NCBI RefSeq assembly: GCF_026626335.1
Contig: NZ_JAPNTZ010000018.1
Span: 152,784-216,783 of the forward strand
DNA length: 64,000 bases
From: Paractinoplanes pyxinae
Lineage (GTDB): Bacteria > Actinomycetota > Actinomycetes > Mycobacteriales > Micromonosporaceae
Direction: 5' to 3'
The position numbers and the translations under genes were made by a program. Of this stretch, positions 17,690 through 26,574 are shown in pieces. Under the pieces are notes generated by a model. The model was not told where the DNA came from and ran no database searches. It saw only the letters and a list, made by a program, of their open reading frames with translations. Numbering within the stretch: the first letter of the stretch is position 1; each line of letters opens with the position of its first letter.

Positions 17690-20314
17690 GTGACCAGCGC
17701 AGACGAGGTGACCGTCGACCGACCGAAACGCCGCCGGCGTCGCGGCTATCTGGTCACGATGGGCACCGTCCTCAGCCTGGCTGGGGGTCTCGCGCTGACC
17801 GTGCTGGGGCTGGGTTCGGCCGATCAGGCCGTCGCCAGTTTCGACTCCGCGTCCTGGGTCTGGAGCCGGGCGAAGGGCGAGGTGGCGCGGATCAACGGCG
17901 TCACGGCCAAGGTGGACACGCGGGTCGATGTGCCGAAGGCGCGCGGGCACCAGCTGCAGGTGGTGCAGAACGACCGCTTCGTGATCTTGCGGGACGTGAC
18001 CACCGGCGCGATCGGGTCGATGGACCTGACCACGTTGCAAGAGTTCTGGAACGCCTCGTCCACCTCGGGCATCGGGGTGCGGGTGGCGCTGCATGAGGAC
18101 GCCGTTTTCGTCATCGACGCGGTGCAGGGGCAGGTGCAGCAGCTCGACCCGCGCACGCTGGGCAAGCTGGGCAATCCGCTGAGGTTCCCGCCGGGCATCA
18201 CCGGTGGGGTGTTCGACGGTGAGGGCAAGCTGTGGGTGGCCGCGCCCAGCGAGGGCACGGTCACGGCGATCACGCCGGCCGCCCCGTCCCCGTCCGCTCC
18301 GGCCAAGAGCGAACCCCAACGCGTCCGTACGGAATCAGTGGCGCAACCCTCGCACGACCTCACCCTTTCCACGCTCGACGACGGCGTGGCCGTGCTCGAC
18401 CGCACCAACAACGCCCTGCACACAGTGCTCGGCAAAGAGCCCGGCTTCACCAGCGCCACCCTGCCCCTGGCCGGTCCGGGCACCCTCGCGCCGCACACCG
18501 ACGGCAAGCGCGTGCCGGTGACGGTGCCCGACGCGCGGCACGTCTATGTGGTCGGTGACAACGGCTTCCGCAGCGACTTCGCGGTACCCGGCGACGGCGA
18601 GAACCTGCAGCCGGCTGTGGCCTGGGAGGGCTACTTCTACGTGGCCGACGCCACCGGCTCGGTGCGGGTGTTCGACTCGGCGGGCAAGCGGCAGAAAGAC
18701 ATCGGCTTCAAGAACCCGGGCGGGCCGCTCGAGCTCGAGGTGCGCGAGGGCTACCTGTTCATCAACGCGCCGGGCTCGTCGACGGCGCGGGTGGTGGACG
18801 GTTCGCACGGCGTCCGGACCGTCGACAAGTACGCCGACGACGTGCTCGGGGGCGACGCACCGCCCGCCCCGCCGCAGGCTCCTCCCCCGCCGCCCAAGCC
18901 CAGGAAGCCGGTGGTCACCAAGCCGAGCGCGCCGCGCAACGTGCGCGCCGCGGCCGGTAACGCCGAGGCGCGGGTGACCTGGCAGGCCGCGCGGGACAAC
19001 GGCGCCGCGATCACCCGCTACGTGGTGGCCGGTGCGGGCCGCAGCTTCCAGGTCGGCGCCGACCAGCGTGCACTGACCGTGACCGGGCTGGTCAACGGGC
19101 AGACGTACGAGTTCTCGGTGCGGGCGGTCAACAAGAAGGGCGAAGGCCCGGCCCGTACGAGTAATGCAGTCCGGCCGACGTCGGAGGTGCCCGACGCGCC
19201 GACAGCCGTCACCGCCGAGGCCAAGCCGGACGGCTCGGTCGTGGTGAGCTGGCCGCCGGCCAACGGGCAGGGGCTCGAGATCCGCCGCTACACGGTGACC
19301 GCGATCAGCGAGGGCGGAAGCGCCCCCACCGGCGACGCCACCGAGGCCTCGCTGACCATCAAGGACGGGCAGCTCGAGTACGGCAAGCAGTACGCGTTCA
19401 CCGTCGTGTCGATCAACGAACGCGGCGCCGGGTCGAAGGCCTCGCCGGTCAGCGGCAGCGTGGTCCCCTACACCAAGCCGGGCAAACCCGAGGGCACCGA
19501 CGCGGCCACCGCCGGCGACCAGGCCGGCTCCATCTCGGTGGCCTGGCAGCCCGCGGCCGACAACGGGCGGCCGATCACCAAGTACGTGGTGAGCGCGGGC
19601 GACAAGAGCCTGGACGTCACCGAGGGCACGGCGGCCACGCTGACCGGGTTCGAGTCCGGGGCCACGGTCGCGGTCGAGGTGCGCGCGGTCAACGAGGCCG
19701 GCGAGAGCGAGCCGGGCACGGCCACCGCCAAGACCGTCGCGCTGCCGCGGATCACGGTCACCGGGGTCGACCCGACGTTCAACACGGCCACCGTACGGTT
19801 CAGCGTGGACGCCGGCGGCGGCACGGCCAGCTGCTCGGTGGCCGCGTCCAGTGGCGGCGGCACCGCTGCGGGCGGCTGCACCAGCCTCAAGGTGGGCAGC
19901 CTCGAACCGAGCACGAAATACACGTTCACCGTGACCGCCAAGAACGCGGCCGGCACGGTCACCGCGACCACCACGGCCACCACCGATGCGGTCTTCGGCA
20001 TCGCCACCTGCAAGAACGGCCAGGAGGGCGAGACCGCGACGTACTGCGACAAGGATCGCGACGGCCGCAACGGCAACGAGATCTTCAGCGTGGCCCGGCA
20101 GGACAACGGCAAGCAGGTCGGCTGGGCCAAGCCGGGCACGCGCCTGCAGGCGTACTGCAAGAAATCGGGCGAAGAGGTGTACGCCTACATCTACAACAAC
20201 GAGAAGCGCAGCACCTGGTGGGTCCAGGTCAACTACAGCGGCAAGAACTACATCCCGTGGGCGTGGCTGAACCTCGAAGGCGGCGACAACCTGAACAACC
20301 TGCCGACCTGCTGA
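17690..20314 (+). CDS. large secreted or anchored protein with several FN3 domains
   Basis: About 874 aa. Two GTG codons compete (17684 and 17690); GGGGAGGAA lies at a proper distance only from the second. A basic stretch (RPKRRRRRGY) and one hydrophobic helix (about 22-42) give a signal anchor, so the rest lies outside. Residues about 60-380 look like a repetitive beta structure of the propeller type. Then come four fibronectin III domains (starting near PSAPRNV, PDAPTAV, PGKPEG and PRITVTG). A Cys-containing, SH3-like C-terminal domain (about 765-874) has the pairs CKNGQ/YCDKD and YCKKSG/LPTC. It is 24 bp from the MoxR gene and probably in the same operon; likely a cell-wall or surface role. 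Confidence 0.8.
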   Translation: MTSADEVTVDRPKRRRRRGYLVTMGTVLSLAGGLALTVLGLGSADQAVASFDSASWVWSRAKGEVARINGVTAKVDTRVDVPKARGHQLQVVQNDRFVILRDVTTGAIGSMDLTTLQEFWNASSTSGIGVRVALHEDAVFVIDAVQGQVQQLDPRTLGKLGNPLRFPPGITGGVFDGEGKLWVAAPSEGTVTAITPAAPSPSAPAKSEPQRVRTESVAQPSHDLTLSTLDDGVAVLDRTNNALHTVLGKEPGFTSATLPLAGPGTLAPHTDGKRVPVTVPDARHVYVVGDNGFRSDFAVPGDGENLQPAVAWEGYFYVADATGSVRVFDSAGKRQKDIGFKNPGGPLELEVREGYLFINAPGSSTARVVDGSHGVRTVDKYADDVLGGDAPPAPPQAPPPPPKPRKPVVTKPSAPRNVRAAAGNAEARVTWQAARDNGAAITRYVVAGAGRSFQVGADQRALTVTGLVNGQTYEFSVRAVNKKGEGPARTSNAVRPTSEVPDAPTAVTAEAKPDGSVVVSWPPANGQGLEIRRYTVTAISEGGSAPTGDATEASLTIKDGQLEYGKQYAFTVVSINERGAGSKASPVSGSVVPYTKPGKPEGTDAATAGDQAGSISVAWQPAADNGRPITKYVVSAGDKSLDVTEGTAATLTGFESGATVAVEVRAVNEAGESEPGTATAKTVALPRITVTGVDPTFNTATVRFSVDAGGGTASCSVAASSGGGTAAGGCTSLKVGSLEPSTKYTFTVTAKNAAGTVTATTTATTDAVFGIATCKNGQEGETATYCDKDRDGRNGNEIFSVARQDNGKQVGWAKPGTRLQAYCKKSGEEVYAYIYNNEKRSTWWVQVNYSGKNYIPWAWLNLEGGDNLNNLPTC

Positions 20315-20338
20315 GCCGAGCTACTGGGGAATCGAAAA

Positions 20339-21328
20339 GTGACCGAACCACTGCCGCCGCAGCACGTGAACGGCTTCGCCGAGGTGGCGGCCGCGCTCGC
20401 CGACCGGATCGGCGCAGTCGTGCTGGGCAAGCCCGAGGTGGTGCGGCTCGCGCTCACCGCGCTGTTCGCGCAGGGGCACGTGCTGCTCGAGGACGTGCCC
20501 GGCGTGGGCAAGACAACGCTGGCCCGCGCCCTGGCGGCGTCCATCCAGGGGCAGTGGCGGCGCATCCAGTTCACACCCGACCTGCTGCCGTCCGACGTGT
20601 CCGGCGTGACGATCTTCAACCAGGCCTCGCGCGGGTTCGAATTCCACCCCGGGCCGGTGTTCGCCAACATCGTCATCGCCGACGAGATCAACCGGGCCTC
20701 GCCCAAGACCCAGTCGGCGCTACTAGAGGTGATGGAGGAACGCCGGGTCACCGTGGACGGCGTGCCGCATCCGGTGCCGCAGCCGTTCCTGGTGGTGGCC
20801 ACGCAGAACCCGGTCGAGATGGACGGCACCTACCGTCTACCGGAGGCGCAGCTCGACCGGTTCCTGGTAAAGCTTTCCGTCGGCTACCCGAGCGAAGAAG
20901 TCGAGGTCGAGGTGCTGCGCGGGGCGGCACTGCGCTCCCCCGACGCCCTCGAGCCCATCACCGACACGGCGGTGGTCGGCGAGATGGTGCGGATGGCGAC
21001 CCGGGTGCACATCGCCGACCCCCTTTACACGTACGCGGTGCGACTGGCCGCCGCGACCCGGAACCACCCGCAGGTGCGGGTCGGGGTCAGCCCGCGCGGG
21101 GTGATCGCGCTGACCCGGGCCGCCTGCGCCTACGCGTTGATCAACGCCCGCGGGTACGTGCTTCCGGAAGACCTGAAGACGCTGGTCGAGCCGGTGTTCG
21201 CGCACCGGGTGCTGCTGTCGGCCGACGCCCAGCTGCGCGGGGTGACGGCGGCCGACGTGCTGCGCGACGCGGTCCAGTCGGTGCCGGTGCCGCTGCCGGA
21301 CACCACCCGAGTCACGGCCGGGGCGTGA
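20339..21328 (+). CDS. MoxR-family AAA+ ATPase
   Basis: A 329-aa MoxR ATPase starting at a GTG after a GGGGA site. The Walker A is EDVPGVGKTTLARALA, Walker B plus neighbours VIADEINRASPKTQSALLEVMEE, and sensor region VVATQNPVEMDGTYRLPEAQLDRFLV. MoxR proteins act as chaperones that activate partner proteins. They are normally encoded next to a DUF58 protein, as here (GTGA overlap with the next gene), followed by a transglutaminase-like membrane protein. The set is complete and in the usual order. Confidence 0.95.
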   Translation: MTEPLPPQHVNGFAEVAAALADRIGAVVLGKPEVVRLALTALFAQGHVLLEDVPGVGKTTLARALAASIQGQWRRIQFTPDLLPSDVSGVTIFNQASRGFEFHPGPVFANIVIADEINRASPKTQSALLEVMEERRVTVDGVPHPVPQPFLVVATQNPVEMDGTYRLPEAQLDRFLVKLSVGYPSEEVEVEVLRGAALRSPDALEPITDTAVVGEMVRMATRVHIADPLYTYAVRLAAATRNHPQVRVGVSPRGVIALTRAACAYALINARGYVLPEDLKTLVEPVFAHRVLLSADAQLRGVTAADVLRDAVQSVPVPLPDTTRVTAGA

Positions 21329-22836
21329 GCACGCCGCCGGGAGAGCCGCCGCTGCCGGTCGGCAGCGCTCCGCCGACCGGCGGCGGCCCCTCCCCCACGG
21401 GCGCAGATGCCGCCTGGCCACAGCCGGACGGCGCAGCAGCCGCGCCCAGCGGCACGGCGGGCGGCGTTGGCGGCACTGCAGGCACGGCGGGCGGCGCGGG
21501 CGGCGTTGGCGGCACTGCAGGCACGGCGGGCGGCGCGGCAGGCACTGCGGGCACGGCGGGCGGCGCGGCAGGCACGGCGGGCGGCGCGCCAAACGCGGCG
21601 GGCGGCGCGGCAAACGTGGCGGGCAGCGGTCGGAAGCGGAGCCGGCGGGTTAGCGATCGATCGATGCGCATTGCGCACGGGCTGAGTCGGTGGCGGGCTC
21701 TGACAGGTGTTACCGCGCGCGGCTTCGGGATCGTGCTGGCTGCAGTGGGGCTGCTCGTGGCGGGATTCCGTTCTGGGTACCCGGATCTGGCCATGCTCGG
21801 AGCCGCGGCGGGCATCGCGCTGGTGTGTGCGGTGGGGTTCGCGTCGTGGCGCCCCCGGCTGGGCGTGGAGCGGGTGGCCGAGCCGGACCGGGTCGCGCGC
21901 GGTGAGTCGGCACGGATGACGCTCACCGTGCGCAACACGAGCCGGCTACGGGCGGCCAATCTGGTGGCGTCGGACCGCTGCGGCAACAAGAGCGTTCCGG
22001 TGCCGTTGCTGCGGTTGCGGCCGGGGCGGGACACGACCGTCGGTTATCCGGTGCCGACCACGCGCCGTGGGATCGTGCCGATCGGGCCGTTGCGGGTCAC
22101 CCGCGGTGATCCGCTCGGGCTGGTCACTCTGGCCCGTACGTACGGGGGTCCGGCCGAGGTCTGGGTTCATCCCCGCATTCATCTGCTGCGCGCCGTGCCG
22201 GCCGGGATGGCCCGTAGTCTCGACGGGCGCATCGACAAGGTGCCGCACGGGACGACCACGTTCGACACGCTGCGCGAGTACGTGATCGGCGACGAGCTGC
22301 GGCGGGTGCACTGGCGGTCCAGCGCCAAGGTCGGCGACCTGATGGTGCGCGAGCAGCTGGATACGTCCGAGCCGACGATCGTCGTGCTGCTCGACGACCG
22401 CGCCGCCGCCCATCCGGAGGTGCGCGACGGGACGGCCGAGTCGTTCGAGGCGGCCTGCGAAGCCGCGGCGTCGATCGTGGCCGCGGCGGTGCGCGAGGAT
22501 ATCCCGGTCAGCCTGCACCTGGTCACCGACGTCGCGACCGGGCCCTACCTCGATGTGCTCACCCGGGCGACGCTGCGGCCGGGCGATCTGGCGGCGACAA
22601 TCCGGCGCGTACGGGCCCAGAGGCTCGGTGACACGCTGGTGTTCCTGACCGGTCCGGGTGGGCGGGGCGACCTGGGTGCGGTGAGCGCGCTGCGCGGCGC
22701 GTACCCGGTGGTGATGGCCGGGCTGTTCGGCGACCGCGACGGGGCGCCGGTGTCGGCGGGCGACGGCCTGATCGTCATCGAGGCCGACGACGGCGACGAG
22801 TTCGCCGCCGCCTGGGACGGGGTGCGCGGATGGTGA
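21325..22836 (+). CDS. DUF58 membrane protein with a Gly/Ala repeat at its N-terminus
   Basis: 503 aa from a GTG overlapping the MoxR stop. The first 100 residues are low-complexity (see the repeat entry). Two transmembrane helices follow (about 135-180), then an outside beta-rich part and a vWA-like DUF58 domain. The DUF58 hallmark is seen in GDELRRVHWRSSAKVGDLMV and the fold's Asp in IVVLLDDRA. DUF58 proteins are partners of MoxR ATPases. The end of the gene overlaps a 43-codon frame by 7 bases. Confidence 0.9.
   Translation: MSTPPGEPPLPVGSAPPTGGGPSPTGADAAWPQPDGAAAAPSGTAGGVGGTAGTAGGAGGVGGTAGTAGGAAGTAGTAGGAAGTAGGAPNAAGGAANVAGSGRKRSRRVSDRSMRIAHGLSRWRALTGVTARGFGIVLAAVGLLVAGFRSGYPDLAMLGAAAGIALVCAVGFASWRPRLGVERVAEPDRVARGESARMTLTVRNTSRLRAANLVASDRCGNKSVPVPLLRLRPGRDTTVGYPVPTTRRGIVPIGPLRVTRGDPLGLVTLARTYGGPAEVWVHPRIHLLRAVPAGMARSLDGRIDKVPHGTTTFDTLREYVIGDELRRVHWRSSAKVGDLMVREQLDTSEPTIVVLLDDRAAAHPEVRDGTAESFEAACEAAASIVAAAVREDIPVSLHLVTDVATGPYLDVLTRATLRPGDLAATIRRVRAQRLGDTLVFLTGPGGRGDLGAVSALRGAYPVVMAGLFGDRDGAPVSAGDGLIVIEADDGDEFAAAWDGVRGW
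21451..21627 (+). repeat. in-frame GC-rich tandem repeat in the DUF58 gene
   Basis: Irregular copies of GGCACGGCGGGCGGCG with GTTGGCGGCACTGCA or GCGGCAGGCACTGCG between them. The two longest copies share a unit of 30-39 bp. All units are multiples of three and encode Gly/Ala/Thr strings (GGVGGTAGTAGG and variants). Such a tract can expand or shrink without breaking the frame; it lies before the first membrane helix, so on the cytoplasmic side. Confidence 0.8.
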
Positions 22837-22961
22837 TCTCCTGGCGCGCTCGTGAAGCCGGTCACCGCACGGGCCTGCGAATGGTGACCCTCCGACGCGC
22901 ACGTGTGGAGCCGACCGCCGCAGGGCTGCGGACGGCCGCCGCGGGGGTGGGCGGATGGTGA
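22830..22961 (+). CDS. candidate 43-aa ORF made of an imperfect repeat, between DUF58 and the transglutaminase gene
   Basis: A frame MVISWRAREAG ... TAAAGVGGW that starts inside the end of DUF58 (ATGGTGA) and stops inside the start of the next gene (again ATGGTGA), with 7-base overlaps on both sides. The first two thirds consist of two imperfect 51-base copies (22830-22880 and 22881-22931) that both begin ATGGTGA. It is Arg-rich and has no membrane helix. It may be a real coupling peptide, or just a duplicated intergenic start region kept open by chance. Confidence 0.3.
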   Translation: MVISWRAREAGHRTGLRMVTLRRARVEPTAAGLRTAAAGVGGW

Positions 22962-25186
22962 GATGGGTTCGGGCTTCGGTGGTGGCGGTGGCTCTGGCCG
23001 GGATGATCTCGCTGTCCGGGGTGGTGCTGGGGCGGATCTTCTCCGGGTCACTGCTGCTGGAACTGGTGGTGGGGGCGGCGGCCGGGTCGGTGGGGCTGAG
23101 CCTGGCCTGCCGGCGGCTGCCGAACTGGGTGGTGGCGCCGCTTTCGGCTGTGTTGCTGGCCGCGTACACGTTATTGGCTTTGAAGATCGCGGCGGCGCGG
23201 GCCGACCTGGCGGGGCCGCTGCTGCGGATCGTGCGGGACAGCATCGAGAACGGAATTCCGCGGCTGCTCACCGCGCTCATCCCGGTCGAGCCGGCGCCGG
23301 AAACCGTTGTGGTGCCGGTGATCGCAACCTGGGTGGCGGGGTTGGCGGGGGCCGAGATTGCGGTCCGAGCGGGGCGTGTGCTGCTGGGACTCGTACCCGC
23401 AATCGGGCTTTATGGCGGCGCGCTCTACGTCGTGGGGCCCAATGCGGATTCGGCCGGGACCACCACGGTCGTTTTCGCGGCGCTCGCGGTGGCGGCGCTG
23501 GCGGCCAGCGCTCACGGCACGAAGACGCCGTCCGACGAGCCTGCAACCGCGAAAACCAAAACCAGGTCCTTGGCCAGTACGGCGGCGGGGCTGGCGGCCG
23601 TGCTGGTGCTCACCGTGGCGGTCGGGCCGTGGATCAGCGGGCAGGTCGGCGCCACACCGGTCGATCCGCGGCAGTACGTGGAGCCGCCGCAGGTCGACAG
23701 CCTGGACGAGAGCCCGCTCAACCGGATCTCCGGCTGGGCCCTCACGCCCAAGGAACCGCTGCTCAAGGTTTCGAAGGCGTCGGCCTCGCCGGGCAAGCGG
23801 CTGCGGCTGCGGCTGGCCGTGCTGCCCGACTACGACGGGGTGACGTGGCGGGTCGGGGCCACCTATCGCAACGCCGGGCGCATCCTGCCCGCCCCGCCCA
23901 GGATGCCCGACGCCCAGGTCACCGAGGTGCGCCAGACCGTCACCGTGGACGGGCTGACCGGGCGGCTGCTGCCGGTCGTGCCCACCCCGACCGGGGTGGA
24001 CGGCGCGCGAGTGGCCTTCGACGCCTCCACCGGCACGATGATCCGCCCGGAGGGGCTGACGCCGGGGCTGCGCTATTCGGTGACCTCCGAGCTGCAGACG
24101 CCGGACCTTAACCTGCTGCCGACCGCCGACGTGCCCTCCGGTGAGGCGGTGGCCCGCTTCCTGACCGTGGGCGGCACCGAGGTCCCGCCGCAGATCCAGC
24201 GCCTGGCCGACCAACTCGCCGAGGACAACGGGGCCGCGTTCGACCGGGCCATCACCATCGAGGAGTTCCTGGCCGAGCACTACCGCAAGGTCGCCGACGC
24301 GCCCAGCGGGCACGCCTTCCCCAACCTCAACTTCTTCCTGTTCGGGCCGCGCGGCCAGGGCGGCCAGGTCGGCACGTCCGAGCAGTTCGCGGCGTCGTTC
24401 GCGCTGCTGGCCCGGCTGACCGGCCTGCCCAGCCGGGTCGTGGTCGGCTTCGACGCGCCGGCCGCGGGCGGCATCGTCACCGCGGCGCGGGCGCTGGCCT
24501 GGCCCGAGGTGCTGTTCGACGGGCTGGGCTGGGTGGCCTTCGACCCGATGCCGAAGACCAAGGACCCGCGCCCGGTCGAGGAGGACTTCACACCGAAGCC
24601 GACCAAACCGCCGACCCCGCCCTCGGAACCGCCGCCACCGACCGAGACCCCACCGTCCTCGGCGCCGCCCGCGGTGCTCGCCGCACGACAAGGCGGCGGG
24701 CCGCCGGCTGTGGTCGTGGCGGGCGGCGCGACCGGATCGGTGCTGCTGGTGCTGGTCGCCGCGGCCGGGACCATCGTGCTGATGCGCCGCTCGCTGCGCC
24801 GGCGACGGCTGTCCACGGGCACCCCCGACGACCGGATCACCGGCGCCTGGGCCGAATTCCGCGACGCGTTGCGGCTGGCCGGCCAACCGGTGCCCCCGCA
24901 TCTGGCCGCGACGGAAGCTGCGACGTACGCCGGGAAACCGCAACCACCCCGCAAGCGCTTGCGAAAAGCCGTGCCGGAGCCCGCCGCAGGCGACCTGCCG
25001 CCGCTCGACGACCTGGTCGCCGCCATCAACACGGTCGGCTTCGCCCCCGGCTCGGCCGACGAAACCCAAGCCGCCAAAGCCGGCAGTCAGGCGGTGGCGT
25101 ACGCGGATGAGCTTCGCGCGCGCCGCTCCTGGTGGCGACGTCTGTGGTGGAGCATCAGCCCTGGCCCTCTGCGAGGGCGCAGATGA
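22955..25186 (+). CDS. TgpA-like transglutaminase-fold membrane protein, catalytically altered
   Basis: 743 aa, third gene of the MoxR-DUF58 set. Five or six transmembrane helices fill about residues 5-225, a long outside region carries the transglutaminase-like core (about 420-540), a Pro-rich linker follows, then another helix (VVVAGGATGSVLLVLVAAAG, about 585) and a DUF4129-like tail. In this family the core normally reads YCEQFA, HAW, FDPT. Here the matching residues are S475 (GTSEQFA), L514 (ALAWPEV) and D530 (AFDPMP), so Cys and His are both replaced and the domain should not catalyse cross-linking or proteolysis. It probably acts as a structural or binding domain. Confidence 0.85.
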   Translation: MVRWVRASVVAVALAGMISLSGVVLGRIFSGSLLLELVVGAAAGSVGLSLACRRLPNWVVAPLSAVLLAAYTLLALKIAAARADLAGPLLRIVRDSIENGIPRLLTALIPVEPAPETVVVPVIATWVAGLAGAEIAVRAGRVLLGLVPAIGLYGGALYVVGPNADSAGTTTVVFAALAVAALAASAHGTKTPSDEPATAKTKTRSLASTAAGLAAVLVLTVAVGPWISGQVGATPVDPRQYVEPPQVDSLDESPLNRISGWALTPKEPLLKVSKASASPGKRLRLRLAVLPDYDGVTWRVGATYRNAGRILPAPPRMPDAQVTEVRQTVTVDGLTGRLLPVVPTPTGVDGARVAFDASTGTMIRPEGLTPGLRYSVTSELQTPDLNLLPTADVPSGEAVARFLTVGGTEVPPQIQRLADQLAEDNGAAFDRAITIEEFLAEHYRKVADAPSGHAFPNLNFFLFGPRGQGGQVGTSEQFAASFALLARLTGLPSRVVVGFDAPAAGGIVTAARALAWPEVLFDGLGWVAFDPMPKTKDPRPVEEDFTPKPTKPPTPPSEPPPPTETPPSSAPPAVLAARQGGGPPAVVVAGGATGSVLLVLVAAAGTIVLMRRSLRRRRLSTGTPDDRITGAWAEFRDALRLAGQPVPPHLAATEAATYAGKPQPPRKRLRKAVPEPAAGDLPPLDDLVAAINTVGFAPGSADETQAAKAGSQAVAYADELRARRSWWRRLWWSISPGPLRGRR

Positions 25187-25559
25187 AAGTCTGTTGCTGA
25201 CAGCCATCACGGAGGGAGAGCATCTGATCCCGAACGAGATCATGGCCCTCGTCGCGTAGGCGGGGTTCGGCATGCGCCGGGACCTGCCGCAACCGTGCCG
25301 GCGCCGTGGATTACCTCGTCCACCCAGCCGTCGTAACGTAACCGGATCAGCATGACGTGGACGCCCACAGCGCCGAGGCTCAGCGTGTGCTCGTCATCGG
25401 TCTGCCGAACATCGATCCGGTCGACGTGCAGCTGGGTGCCATCCATGTGCGGACCGTACTGCGGCGTCAACTTCGGCGCGACGGCAATCCGACCGACCAG
25501 GCGCGCTCCGCGGCAAATCCGGGTACCGCCCCCGCTCGCTACCAAGGGCCCGGCCGCTC
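25187..25559. other. intergenic, no gene seen
   Basis: 373 bp between convergent genes. A minus-strand frame (25240-25659) overlaps the esterase 3' end and has no recognisable family; the opposite frame is equally unconvincing. No clear terminator was found. Confidence 0.4.
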
Positions 25560-26237
25560 TCAGGCGCCGCCAGGCACCAGCCGCATCACCTCCGCCGCTA
25601 CCGCTGCCGGTGCGTGCAGCATGTGCAAGTGTCCCCCCACCATCACACTTACCGGCCAACCCCGGGCCACCGCGTCCGCCCGCTCATCGGCGTACGTATC
25701 ACCGAACGACAGATAGGCCGCCGGCATGTCGTCCCAGCCGGCGGGCACCTCGATCCGCGCGGCCAGGTATGCGAACGGCACCTGGCGCTGTTCCGCAGTC
25801 ACCAGTGCTCTCAAGCGATCGTCCGGGAACAGACGGGCCACCTCATCCTCCGGCCACCACGTCGTCCACGGCGGCAGCTTCCCGTCCGCCCCCACCAAAT
25901 CGCGTAACGACTCTCTCAAACCCACGGGCGCCACCGACATTTCCCCCCTCGCCGGCGGCAGGACCGCGTCCACGAACACAACACCACGCACCGGCCGACG
26001 AACCGCCATCGCCGGCACGTACAACCCCGCGTTGCTGTGGGCGACCAGAATCAGCTCACCGTCTGGCAGCTGCGCCTCGAAGGAAGCCAGCACCACAGCC
26101 GGATCCGCAGCCGCCGGATCCGGCGGCACCGGCACCGTCACCGCACACGAGTAGACGCCCCGCAGCACATCGGCTACCGATTCCCAAACCACGGAGCCGA
26201 GGAACGGACTCGGCAAAAGAACCACGTGAGACGCCAC
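25560..26237 (-). CDS. alpha/beta hydrolase (esterase-like)
   Basis: 225 aa, GTG start with a GGAAGG site in front. The nucleophile elbow is AHSNAG (Ser near residue 68), a likely acid is the Asp in SFGDTYADE, and the His is in MVGGHLHMLHAP. Order and spacing fit the alpha/beta hydrolase fold; the oxyanion region is LLPSPFLGSVVW. The substrate is unknown. It stands alone on the minus strand between two plus-strand groups. Confidence 0.8.
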   Translation of the reverse strand: MASHVVLLPSPFLGSVVWESVADVLRGVYSCAVTVPVPPDPAAADPAVVLASFEAQLPDGELILVAHSNAGLYVPAMAVRRPVRGVVFVDAVLPPARGEMSVAPVGLRESLRDLVGADGKLPPWTTWWPEDEVARLFPDDRLRALVTAEQRQVPFAYLAARIEVPAGWDDMPAAYLSFGDTYADERADAVARGWPVSVMVGGHLHMLHAPAAVAAEVMRLVPGGA

Positions 26238-26362
26238 CCGCCCTTCCTACCATCCGGCCACCTGCGTCCGGCAACACAGCCCGATGTCATCGCCGACTCA
26301 CGCTCGGCCCGATCCAGCCCGACACGCAGCGTGCCGATGACGCCGGCCGACGCGCACGGTCA

Positions 26363-26379
26363 GCGGCAGATCCGTGCAC
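26363..26379 (+). repeat. dispersed 17-bp motif, copy 1
   Basis: GCGGCAGATCCGTGCAC, identical over 17 bp to the copy at 28380. It lies about 200 bp before the MFS gene. Confidence 0.6.
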
Positions 26380-26574
26380 GTGATCATGGAATGGGGCGGT
26401 GCTCCACACGGAGGCGCTTCGGCCCATGTGCGCCGGGCGATGACCGTTCTCGGCAACGTCGCTGACAAGCCGACGTCTGTGGCCACGGCATAATGGCGTT
26501 GCCGCTCAGCGTCCCGCGGCCCAAGATCTCGACATGGACACCGTCGCCGGCCGTCACCCCATGACTAGCCTTTG

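Noticed and set aside
23171..25273. A 700-codon minus-strand frame opposite the transglutaminase-like gene
   Set aside because: Arg/Gly/His-rich without motifs; the plus strand carries membrane helices, a transglutaminase-like core and correct operon context.
25240..25659. Minus-strand frame of 139 codons with a coding-like middle (PQYGPHMDGTQLHVDRIDV)
   Set aside because: Overlaps the esterase 3' end, lacks a ribosome-binding site and resembles no family.
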